The notes under the pieces were generated by a model that searched no databases, was not told the DNA's origin, and saw only the letters and a list, made by a program, of their open reading frames with translations. This document shows positions 1 through 5,905 of a stretch of 5,959 nucleotides of DNA, piece by piece (the first letter of the stretch is position 1; every line of letters begins with the position of its first letter). The stretch comes from Betaproteobacteria bacterium. Lineage in GTDB: Bacteria > Pseudomonadota > Gammaproteobacteria > Burkholderiales > SG8-41. The stretch is from the NCBI GenBank assembly GCA_025356695.1, contig JANXSE010000190.1:1-5959 (forward strand), in the 5' to 3' direction. Both the position numbers and the translations under genes were made by a program.

Positions 1-860
1 AACTGCACGGTCTGGAAGTCGCGCATCTTCTGGCCCTGCACGGTGCTGCGCGCCTTGATCCAGTCGACGGTCAGATCGAGCGCGCCCTGCGCGTTGCCGA
101 CGACGCAGCCGGCCAGGCCGTGGCCGCCGATGGCCGAGGTCGGGATCGTGTACATCGGGTTCGGATTCTCCTGTGCACCGGCGTAAGCATGCCCCGGCAG
201 CGCGGTGGCCATCGACTGCACACGGTAATCAGGCACGAACAGGTTTTCAACCTTGACTGTGCAACTGCCGGTGCCGCACATGCCCATGGTCTGCCAGTCG
301 TCGATGATCTGGTACTCATTCTCGCGCAGCAGGCAATGCACCCAGTCGACCGGTTTGCCATCCTCCATGACCATGCAGGCGAGCATGTTCCAGGTCGAAT
401 CGTTGATTGCCGAACAGAAGTTCCAGGTGCCTGACAGTTGCAGCCCGCCCTTGACCTTTGTCGCGCGGCCCTGCGGATAAGCGATGCCGGCGGCGATCAG
501 CGCATCGGGGTTGTCGTTCCACACCTCGTCCTGCGCCTGTTTGCTGAAGAGCGCCAGCGTGCGGTGGTGCGAGGCAAGGTTGGCGACGTTCCACGCCGTC
601 GAACAGTCGCCGCGGCCGAGCATTTCCGGAATTTCCACCCACGCGGCGAAATCGAGCTCCATGCCGCCGCGCGCTTGCGGTTGCAGGTAACGGAAGAGGC
701 CCGTGCTGTGCAGCGCGTCGCGCACGGCCGGCGCGAGGCGGCGTATTTTTTCCGCGGTGGCGGCGTTTTCGCGCAGCAACGGAATCAGCGCGGCGGCGCG
801 TTGCAGGGCTTCTTCGCGCGTGACGCCGGCGAAGCGGTCCGGTTTGAGCGGGGCATTCAT
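1..860 (-). CDS. Acyl-CoA dehydrogenase-fold flavin-dependent monooxygenase (HpaH/HsaA-like), C-terminally cut by window edge
   Basis: This frame reads without a stop from an ATG at 860-858 to the left edge, giving 286 residues; full-length relatives are about 390-400. The N-terminal helical part (about residues 15-120) is followed by the beta domain. There, GGLQLSGTWNFCSA (138-151) matches the family pattern of a beta strand followed by SGxWxFxSG. DDWQTMGMCGTGSCTVKVEN (187-206) followed by LFVPDYR (207-213) matches the DTWxxxGMRGTGSxxV-x-VFVP signature of the acyl-CoA dehydrogenase type 2 group. That group includes the oxygenase components of two-component hydroxylases, which take reduced flavin from a separate reductase and hydroxylate aromatic or steroid substrates. 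The C-terminal helical domain begins near residue 240. The start is supported by GAGGAAAG eight bases upstream. No flavin reductase gene is visible. The substrate cannot be read, and a true acyl-CoA dehydrogenase is less likely but possible. The gene is divergent from the aminotransferase operon. Confidence 0.88.
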   Translation of the reverse strand, partial: MNAPLKPDRFAGVTREEALQRAAALIPLLRENAATAEKIRRLAPAVRDALHSTGLFRYLQPQARGGMELDFAAWVEIPEMLGRGDCSTAWNVANLASHHRTLALFSKQAQDEVWNDNPDALIAAGIAYPQGRATKVKGGLQLSGTWNFCSAINDSTWNMLACMVMEDGKPVDWVHCLLRENEYQIIDDWQTMGMCGTGSCTVKVENLFVPDYRVQSMATALPGHAYAGAQENPNPMYTIPTSAIGGHGLAGCVVGNAQGALDLTVDWIKARSTVQGQKMRDFQTVQ

Positions 861-868
861 GGCGGTTT

Positions 869-876
869 CTTTCCTC
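869..876 (-). promoter_or_regulatory. Shine-Dalgarno for the monooxygenase-like gene
   Basis: On the minus strand GAGGAAAG lies eight bases before the ATG at 860. It is close to the anti-Shine-Dalgarno complement and fixes this start over any internal ATG. Confidence 0.7.
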
Positions 877-927
877 GTTGCCGCTGTTGTTGTGGCTGCC
901 TGCGGGTCTGCGGGCGGCACGGCGGTC

Positions 928-955
928 TTGGCATCGGTTATTATAAGTATATAGA
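928..955 (+). promoter_or_regulatory. Putative sigma70-like promoter for the aminotransferase operon
   Basis: TTGGCA at 928-933 (one mismatch to the -35 consensus) is followed after 16 bases by TATAGA at 950-955, inside the only clearly AT-rich stretch of the divergent region. This would start transcription near 962 and leave a leader of about 40 bases before the ATG at 1004. An alternative -10, TATAAG, sits at 942-947 but lacks a good -35 partner. The prediction rests on consensus match and position alone. Confidence 0.4.
940..945 (-). promoter_or_regulatory. Putative -10 element for the divergent monooxygenase-like gene
   Basis: The minus strand of 940-945 is a perfect TATAAT, about 80 bases upstream of the ATG at 860. 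I see no convincing -35 hexamer 16-18 bases further upstream, so it may need an activator or be a chance match in the AT-rich island. It lies within the spacer of the plus-strand promoter proposed for the operon, so the two could compete or share a regulator. Confidence 0.3.
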
Positions 956-987
956 GGTTCACGCGGTGCGCAGATGCCGCGGCAATC

Positions 988-994
988 GGAGGAG
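988..994 (+). promoter_or_regulatory. Strong Shine-Dalgarno that decides the aminotransferase start
   Basis: GGAGGAG lies nine bases before the ATG at 1004. The upstream in-frame ATG at 974 has only GAGG at 954-957, 16 bases away, so 1004 is preferred. The Shine-Dalgarno itself falls within the ten extra codons that the longer reading would have. Confidence 0.75.
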
Positions 995-1003
995 TCGGGC
1001 GGC

Positions 1004-2161
1004 ATGCGGCACATCGCGAAATACGTAACGGACACTGCGGGCGGTGAGCGCGCCAAATTCATGACGGCGAAAACGCCTGCCGGCCTGATCCGACTTGATT
1101 CCGGCAGCCCGTCATTTGCCACACCGCCGCACATCGTTGACGCCGTCAAACAGGCGATCGACGCCGGCCACACCGGATACATCCTCGAAAAAGGCGTGAT
1201 GCCGCTGCTCGAAGCGATCTGTGAATCGATTGCCGCAGAAACCGGCGCAACCGTCGCGCCCGCCCAGGTGCTGATCACCAACGGGTCGAGTTCCGGCATC
1301 TATACCGTGATGAGCTGTTTTCTTGACCCGGGCGACGAGGTCATCGTCTTCAACCCGAGTTATTCGCTCTATCCGCACGTCGCGCGCCAGCTCGGCGCGG
1401 TGCCGGTGCCGGTGTTGCACAAGCCCGATTATCAGCTCGACATCGAGGCGGTGCGCCGCGCCATCACGCCGCGCACGCGCCTCATCATGCTGAACAACCC
1501 GAACAATCCGACCGGCGTCGTCTATAAGGAAGCCGACATCGCGGCATTGCTCGATCTCTGCGCCGAGAAAGATCTGCTGCTGGCTTCCGATGAGGCCTAC
1601 TGCAAACTGATGCAACCCGGCCAGGTGCATGTGCCGGTAATGAAATATCACCGGCATCTGGATCGCCTGGTCCTGCTCGGCACCTTCTCGAAGTCGTATG
1701 CGATGACCGGTTGGCGCCTTGGTTATCTGGTGGCGCCGCCCGATCTCATCGACTATCTCTACGGCATCCACCGCGCGATCAACGGTCCGATCTGCAATTT
1801 TGTGCAGCGCGCCGGCATCGCTGCGCTGCGCGGGCCGCAGGACTGCATCGCCGAATTCAATGCGGTCTATTACAAACGTGCCGCGCTGATGCACCGGCTG
1901 GCGAAATCGATCCCCGGCCTTTACCCGGCGCAGCCGCAGGGCGCGTTCTATATGTGGACGCGTTTCGATTTGCCGCAGTTGGCGCGTGAGGTCAAGGCGC
2001 GGCTGTTCGAGCGCGGCGTGGCGGTGCGCAGCGGCTCCGAATACGGTACGGGCGGCGAAAAACATCTGCGCATCAGCTATTCGGTGAGCGAAGAGACCAT
2101 CGAAAAAGGCATGGCAGTGATTGCCGACGTCGTGCGTGAACTGGCGAAAGAAGCGGCATGA
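1004..2161 (+). CDS. PLP-dependent class I/II aminotransferase (aspartate aminotransferase fold)
   Basis: The product is 385 residues from the ATG at 1004, normal for fold-type I aminotransferases (about 380-400). It should transfer an amino group between an amino acid and a 2-oxo acid in the cytoplasm. The order of motifs is complete. An N-terminal [11 protein letters not shown] segment is followed by the GYILEKG substrate-side loop (Tyr59). NNPNNPTG carries the PLP-binding Asn168, and SDEAYCKL carries Asp196 (pyridine nitrogen) and Tyr199. [13 protein letters not shown] carries the Schiff-base Lys230 and phosphate-binding Arg238. GAFYMW follows, then LRISYS with Arg356, which holds the substrate alpha-carboxylate. 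These features fit the I-gamma subgroup (AspB-like), but the amino donor cannot be read from the sequence. It is the first gene of the proposed operon and its last codons overlap the threonine aldolase start by four bases (ATGA). A longer start at 974 is in frame but lacks a well-placed ribosome site. Confidence 0.93.
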   Translation: MRHIAKYVTDTAGGERAKFMTAKTPAGLIRLDSGSPSFATPPHIVDAVKQAIDAGHTGYILEKGVMPLLEAICESIAAETGATVAPAQVLITNGSSSGIYTVMSCFLDPGDEVIVFNPSYSLYPHVARQLGAVPVPVLHKPDYQLDIEAVRRAITPRTRLIMLNNPNNPTGVVYKEADIAALLDLCAEKDLLLASDEAYCKLMQPGQVHVPVMKYHRHLDRLVLLGTFSKSYAMTGWRLGYLVAPPDLIDYLYGIHRAINGPICNFVQRAGIAALRGPQDCIAEFNAVYYKRAALMHRLAKSIPGLYPAQPQGAFYMWTRFDLPQLAREVKARLFERGVAVRSGSEYGTGGEKHLRISYSVSEETIEKGMAVIADVVRELAKEAA

Positions 2162-3195
2162 GCGAACGCCTGATCGATATGCGCAGTGACACCGTGACGC
2201 GGCCGACCGCGGCGATGCGCGAGGCGATGCTGCGCGCCGAAGTCGGCGACGATGTGATGGGCGAAGACCCGACGATCAACGCGCTGCAGGAACGCGCCGC
2301 CGCGCTGTTCGGCAAGGAGGCTGCGCTGTTCGTCGCATCGGGCACGCAGGCCAACCAGATTTCGATCAAGGCCTATACGCAGCCCGGCGATGAGGTGATC
2401 GCCGATGCGATCTGCCATCCGGTGCGCAGCGAACTCGGCGGCGCCGCGCTGATTTCCGGCGTGCAGGTGGCGATGATTCCAACCGAACGCGGCATTTTTA
2501 CGCGCGAGGCGGCGGCAAAGATGATCCGTTCGGATAGCTGGATGCAGCCGAAGAGCGCGCTGCTATGGGTCGAGAACACGCACAACGCCGGCGGCGGCAC
2601 GGTTTTTCCGCTCGAGGCGCTCGACGGCCTGCGCGCCTTCTCAAACGAGCGTGGCATGCCGCTGCACATCGACGGCGCGCGCATTTTCAATGCGGTGATC
2701 GCCTCCGGCATCAAGCCGGCCGAGTGGGGCAAACGCTGCGATTCGATTTCGTTCTGTCTGTCGAAGGGGCTCGGCTGCCCGGTGGGGTCGATGCTGATGG
2801 GCAGCAAGGCCTTCATTGCACGCGCGCGGCGCCTGCGCCAGATTTTTGGCGGCGGCTGGCGCCAGGCCGGCATTCTCGCGGCGGCCGGATTGCACGCGCT
2901 CGATCATCATGTTGAACGGCTCGCTGAAGATCACGCCCATGCAAAACATTTTGCGCGTCTCATCACGGAAATTCGCGGCCTCAAGCTGGTCTATGACGAC
3001 ACGCAGACCAACCTTGTGTTCTTCGACATTGCGGAGTCGGGTTTGCAGGCTGAGGAAGTGAATAAGCGCCTGCGTCAACACGGCGTGGCGATGGCGATGC
3101 GCGGCGGCAGTACTTTCCGCGCGGTGACGCATCTTGATGTGACGCGCGCCGATGTCGAGCGCGCGGCAACGGCATTGAAAGAAGCATTAGCCTGA
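2158..3195 (+). CDS. ltaE: Low-specificity L-threonine aldolase family protein
   Basis: The product is 345 residues, the usual length for the beta-eliminating-lyase (PF01212) threonine aldolases, and acts in the cytoplasm. The family cleaves L-threonine or allo-threonine to glycine and acetaldehyde with PLP, and often accepts phenylserine-type substrates. The hallmark N-terminus [10 protein letters not shown] is at residues 8-17 and [10 protein letters not shown] at 30-39. SGTQAN (61-66) forms the phosphate-binding region. HPVRSELGG supplies His87 at the PLP-stacking position, and ENTHN includes His142. HIDGARIFN gives Asp172 and Arg175, and [10 protein letters not shown] gives the Schiff-base Lys203. 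RAVTHLDVT near the C-terminus supplies Arg321 for carboxylate binding. All expected catalytic positions are present, so it looks active. Its ATG overlaps the aminotransferase stop as ATGA and only a weak AAAGAAG precedes it, which suggests translational coupling. L versus allo preference cannot be decided from sequence. Confidence 0.93.
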   Translation: MSERLIDMRSDTVTRPTAAMREAMLRAEVGDDVMGEDPTINALQERAAALFGKEAALFVASGTQANQISIKAYTQPGDEVIADAICHPVRSELGGAALISGVQVAMIPTERGIFTREAAAKMIRSDSWMQPKSALLWVENTHNAGGGTVFPLEALDGLRAFSNERGMPLHIDGARIFNAVIASGIKPAEWGKRCDSISFCLSKGLGCPVGSMLMGSKAFIARARRLRQIFGGGWRQAGILAAAGLHALDHHVERLAEDHAHAKHFARLITEIRGLKLVYDDTQTNLVFFDIAESGLQAEEVNKRLRQHGVAMAMRGGSTFRAVTHLDVTRADVERAATALKEALA

Positions 3196-3232
3196 TTTTT
3201 AATCTGATCACTCCTAAGATCCGGGGCCACAC

Positions 3233-4204
3233 ATGAATTCGAAAACAATCAAAGCCGGCATTGCGACACTGGCGCTGCTGGCAGCAGGGCAGGCGGCGGC
3301 ACAGAGCTATCCGAACAAGGGCATCCTCATGGTGGTGCCGCTGCCGACGGCGAGCGCTACCGACGTGGTGATGCGCATCGTCACGCAGAAGATGGGCGAG
3401 AACCTGGGGCAGCAAATCACCATCGAAAACATCCCGGGGGCGGCCGGCATGCTCGGCGGCGAAAAGGTGTCGCGCGGCGCACCCGATGGCTACACCATCG
3501 GCGGTTTCAGCGACGCGGTGGTCAACGGCGTGCCGCTGCTTTATCCGAACGTGCCGTACGATCCGTTCACCAGTTTCGCGCCGGTCGGGCTGACTGCGTG
3601 GGTCACTTTTGTGATGATTGCGCACCCGTCGCTGCCGGTTAAAACCGCCAGGGATTTCGTTACGCTCGCCAAAGCGCAGCAGGAGCCGATGGATTACGCC
3701 TCGGGCGGCAACGGCAGTCCGATGCATCTGGCGATGGAAGTGTTCAAATCGATGACCGGGGTGAAACTCAATCACATTCCCTATCGCGCCTCGACCGCTG
3801 GTGTGCTCGATGTCACCGCCGGCCGTATTCCCGTCATGATCACTTCGCTGGCACCGGTGCTCGAAACCATCCGTGCCGGCAAGCTACGCGCGCTCGGCAT
3901 TGCCAGCCTGCAGCGTTCGCCGTTGCTGCCGGATGTGCCGACGGTGTCGGAGTCTGGCGTCAAAGGGTTCACCTATGCGACGTGGCAGGCCATTTATGCG
4001 CCGCGCAACACGCCGCGCACCATCATCGACCGCTTGAATGCGGAGATGGTGAAGGCGGTCAACGATCCCGCGGTGAAAGACCGTCTGATCAAATCGGCGC
4101 TCGAGCCGGCGACTTCGACGCCCGAGCAGCTGGCGGCGCAGACGCGCAGCGGTTACGACAAGATTGCGAAAATTATCAAGGATGCCGGGATCAGGGCTGA
4201 TTGA
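3233..4204 (+). CDS. Tripartite tricarboxylate transporter substrate-binding protein (TctC/Bug family)
   Basis: The product is 323 residues, normal for Bug receptors (about 320-330). Residues 1-23 form a signal peptide: positive charge from Lys4 and Lys7, a hydrophobic stretch from Ile10 to Ala18, and an AAA site before Gln24. The mature protein then opens with the family-typical YPNKG. It should be periplasmic and deliver a carboxylated ligand to a TctA/TctB membrane pair, which is not in this window; orphan receptors are common in Burkholderiales. Family marks include IENIPGAAGMLGGEKVSRG, APDGYTIGG, HIPYR and the closing IIKDAGIRAD. The first ligand loop reads VVPLPTASATD instead of the usual PFxxGGxxD form, so the double glycine is missing. 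It lies 37 bases after the aldolase stop on the same strand with no visible terminator between, so it probably belongs to the operon. The ribosome site is weak (CCGGGG about six bases upstream). Confidence 0.92.
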   Translation: MNSKTIKAGIATLALLAAGQAAAQSYPNKGILMVVPLPTASATDVVMRIVTQKMGENLGQQITIENIPGAAGMLGGEKVSRGAPDGYTIGGFSDAVVNGVPLLYPNVPYDPFTSFAPVGLTAWVTFVMIAHPSLPVKTARDFVTLAKAQQEPMDYASGGNGSPMHLAMEVFKSMTGVKLNHIPYRASTAGVLDVTAGRIPVMITSLAPVLETIRAGKLRALGIASLQRSPLLPDVPTVSESGVKGFTYATWQAIYAPRNTPRTIIDRLNAEMVKAVNDPAVKDRLIKSALEPATSTPEQLAAQTRSGYDKIAKIIKDAGIRAD

Positions 4205-4228
4205 TCGTTAGCCGTATCCATAGAATTC

Positions 4229-4259
4229 GTAGGGCGCAATAAGCGCAGCGCATTGCGCC
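4229..4259. repeat. REP-like palindrome at the left edge of the inverted-repeat element
   Basis: GGCGCAAT (4233-4240) pairs exactly with ATTGCGCC (4252-4259) around an 11-base loop that itself contains GCGC. The GTAGGGCGCAAT start resembles short extragenic palindromes that I recall being scattered through beta- and gammaproteobacterial genomes. It begins 25 bases after the receptor stop codon, so it is placed to act as an mRNA 3'-end hairpin. A degraded, inverted counterpart lies at 4913-4943 (22 of 31 positions agree by hand alignment). Confidence 0.6.
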
Positions 4260-4409
4260 GCATGAAGAGTTTCAGTTGGTACGGTGCTTCAAGTTCGCCG
4301 GGGGCAGCCCGTGGAGCTGGTTACTTTTTGTGTCTCGCCAGGACAAATACATCGTCGTTGTATGCACGCGTCAACGCATTTATCGAGTTCAGTGTTCGGC
4401 CTGAAGGCC

Positions 4410-4443
4410 GGTTCCTTTCTTTGAGCGGCCAAAGAAAGGAACC
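4410..4443. repeat. Perfect 14-bp hairpin, left arm
   Basis: GGTTCCTTTCTTTG at 4410-4423 pairs perfectly with 4430-4443 around a six-base AGCGGC loop. A smaller hairpin, CGGCC-TGAA-GGCCG, abuts it at 4397-4410. No T-run follows, so this is not a standard intrinsic terminator. It sits at the same place in the left arm as the hairpin at 4813-4844 does in the right arm. Confidence 0.8.
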
Positions 4444-4519
4444 AAAGAAAGGCCGCCCCGGTTCGCCGGCCCTGCGGGCTCCCCTGCGCTGCTCGCCCCA
4501 TCGGGCGGCTGCGCAACTC

Positions 4520-4541
4520 GCCCTCGCAAAAACGCGAGGGC
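4520..4541. repeat. 8-bp hairpin inside left arm
   Basis: GCCCTCGC (4520-4527) pairs with GCGAGGGC (4534-4541) around AAAAAC. It lies just before the conserved CTCAGACAGT block. The right arm has a hairpin of different sequence at the matching place (4712-4732). Confidence 0.65.
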
Positions 4542-4711
4542 TCAGACAGTGCTCGCCGACTGCCCCCGACAGGGCTGTGCTGCTCGGCGGCTCTCAGGGG
4601 ATCTCGCTACGCCTGCAGATTGTCCATTGCCAACGGTTTTTGCGGTTCTCCCCTTGTGAGCCGCCGAGTAACGCAAACGAGCCGGGAGGGGTCGGCGAGG
4701 ACTGTCTGAGT

Positions 4712-4732
4712 CCTTGCCGCGCAGCGGCAAGG
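4712..4732. repeat. 9-bp hairpin inside right arm
   Basis: CCTTGCCGC (4712-4720) pairs perfectly with GCGGCAAGG (4724-4732) around GCA. It is the positional partner of the 4520-4541 hairpin, next to the complement of the shared CTCAGACAGT block. Confidence 0.65.
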
Positions 4733-4812
4733 GCGAGTTCCGCAGCCGCCCGGCTCGTTGAGTAACGCAGGGAAGCCCGTAGGGCCGGCTCGCCAGGGGT
4801 CGCCTTCTTTTG

Positions 4813-4844
4813 CTTACTTTTCTTGGCGAAGCAAGAAAAGTAAG
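4813..4844. repeat. Perfect 13-bp hairpin, right arm
   Basis: CTTACTTTTCTTG (4813-4825) pairs perfectly with CAAGAAAAGTAAG (4832-4844) around the six-base loop GCGAAG. No T-run follows on either strand. It corresponds in position and loop size to the left-arm hairpin at 4410-4443 although the stem bases differ. Confidence 0.8.
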
Positions 4845-4963
4845 TAGCTGCCGGGCTACCCCCGGCCAATAAGAGCCGCGCACCACGAAAAATGCGAAGA
4901 ACCGTACCAACCGACGCAATGTGCTTCGTAGTTTGTACCCTGCGGAGCTGCAGATATCGTTAA

Positions 4964-5905
4964 CTAAACGGGCACCGGGTAATTCAACGGCTTACCGTCA
5001 AGGTAAGCCCGCATATCCGCAAGCAACATCCAATGCCGGCCTTCCCGCACCTCTTTCGTCGACGTGCCGATGTGCGCGGCGAGTACCACGTTCTCCATCG
5101 CGCACAGCGCCGCCGGCACCTGCGGCTCGTCGCGGAACACGTCGAGCGCAGCGCCGGCGATGCCGCCGTTTCTCAGGGTATCGATCAGCGCGTCTTCGTC
5201 GACGATGGCGCCACGCGCGATGTTGACGAGATATCCTTCCGCTCCCAAAGCGGCAAGCACCTTCGCATCAATCAAATTGCGCGTGGTTTCGGAAAGCGGG
5301 CAGGTGACAATCAGGCAATCGGCGTCGCGCGCCATCGCCGCGACATTTTCGTAATACGGATACGCCACATCGTCTTTGCGGCGCGGGCCCTGGTAGCAGA
5401 TCTTCATGCCGAAGGCCGAGGCCAGGCGCGCGATTTCGCGGCCGATGCGGCCGAAGCCGACAATGCCTGCAGTTTTGCCGCGCACTTCGGTGCCGGCCGG
5501 GAAAACGCCATGCGCCCATTTACCGGCGCGCACGAAGCGGTCGCTTTCATTGAGGCGCCGCATCACCGAGATGATCAGGCCCATCGCCAGATCGGCGACC
5601 GGTTCGGCGGTCGAGCCGGGCGTGTGCGTGACTTTGACGCCGCGCGCTTTCGCCGCGACGAGGTCGATCAGGTTGTAATAAGGGCCGAAGCAGGCGAGCA
5701 GTTCAAGCTGCGGAAATAAATCGAAGTCGCGCAGGCCGAAGCCGTACGGCGTGGTCGTGACCACCGCGCGCACCGTGCCGCCGTGCTCGTGCAGGAATGC
5801 GTCCGGCGCTTCTTTCATCCACAGCCGGTGCACCGTGAAATCACGTTCGAGATCGGCGATCGCCGGCTCGTAGATCGCGCGCATGATGACGAGTTCAGGT
5901 TTCAT
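4964..5905 (-). CDS. D-2-hydroxyacid dehydrogenase, glyoxylate/hydroxypyruvate reductase type
   Basis: The product is 313 residues from the ATG at 5905-5903, the usual length for the family. These cytoplasmic enzymes reduce 2-oxo acids such as glyoxylate or hydroxypyruvate to D-2-hydroxy acids with NAD(P)H. Numbered from that ATG, the substrate domain contains PYYNLIDL and the TPGSTAEPVADLAMGL segment (about 96-111). The nucleotide-binding motif GFGRIG is at 150-155. The catalytic triad is complete: Arg231 in ARGAIVDE, Glu260 in DEPQVP and His278 in AHIGT. The last is AHIGT rather than the more common PHIGS. Residues around the second beta strand of the Rossmann fold read YQGPRRK; the basic residues there suggest NADPH preference, by inference. 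The stop is TAG at 4966-4964. The start shares TGATG with the upstream gene's stop, implying translational coupling. A TTG at 5908 in the same frame is a weaker start candidate. Exact substrate is uncertain. Confidence 0.92.
   Translation of the reverse strand: MKPELVIMRAIYEPAIADLERDFTVHRLWMKEAPDAFLHEHGGTVRAVVTTTPYGFGLRDFDLFPQLELLACFGPYYNLIDLVAAKARGVKVTHTPGSTAEPVADLAMGLIISVMRRLNESDRFVRAGKWAHGVFPAGTEVRGKTAGIVGFGRIGREIARLASAFGMKICYQGPRRKDDVAYPYYENVAAMARDADCLIVTCPLSETTRNLIDAKVLAALGAEGYLVNIARGAIVDEDALIDTLRNGGIAGAALDVFRDEPQVPAALCAMENVVLAAHIGTSTKEVREGRHWMLLADMRAYLDGKPLNYPVPV

Larger units (their letters stand above)
4229..4943. repeat. Large imperfect inverted-repeat element between convergent genes
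   Basis: The 759 bases between the receptor and the dehydrogenase stops hold no convincing gene. They are instead largely occupied by one element whose halves are reverse complements. The outer blocks are 4275-4290 and 4896-4911 (15 of 16 match). Next come 4297-4345 against the complement of about 4816-4863, and then 4465-4600 against the complement of 4650-4789, about three-quarters identical by eye. A spacer of 49 bases (4601-4649) lies at the centre. Each arm carries the same succession of smaller hairpins. Open reading frames here, such as 4253-4765 on plus and 4542-4919 or 4594-4869 on minus, translate to similar low-complexity peptides only because the arms are copies of each other; I do not call them genes. 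Sequences giving such peptides recur, as far as I remember, as dispersed repeats in Burkholderiales and Xanthomonadales. It may be a nonautonomous mobile element or a bidirectional transcript-end structure. Confidence 0.75.

Noticed and set aside
316..1299. 327-residue minus-strand open frame spanning the divergent promoter region
   Set aside because: It crosses the monooxygenase-like gene in another frame and runs antisense into the aminotransferase; no domain is recognisable.
1112..2065. 317-residue antisense open frame over the aminotransferase
   Set aside because: It is the complement of a gene with full catalytic motifs; its His/Arg-rich product is a codon-bias shadow.
3196..3232. Terminator or promoter between the aldolase and receptor genes
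   Set aside because: The 37-base gap has no stable hairpin and no convincing -35/-10 pair, so the genes are treated as one operon.
4410..4443. Intrinsic transcription terminator
   Set aside because: The stem is strong but no T-run follows on either strand, and the same holds for 4813-4844; a terminator call is not supported by sequence alone.
4253..4765. 170-residue plus-strand open frame in the intergenic repeat
   Set aside because: It lies wholly in the inverted-repeat element, has no ribosome site, and its peptide resembles that of the opposite strand only because the arms are copies. Low-complexity Arg/Ala/Pro/Ser composition is typical of GC-rich non-coding sequence.
4542..4919. Minus-strand open frames (4542-4919, 4594-4869, 4289-4516) in the same element
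   Set aside because: Same reasons: repeat-derived, overlapping each other in different frames, no recognisable domain or start signal.
5033..5719. 228-residue plus-strand open frame opposite the dehydrogenase
   Set aside because: Shadow of the dehydrogenase gene, whose Rossmann motif and catalytic triad are complete on the minus strand.
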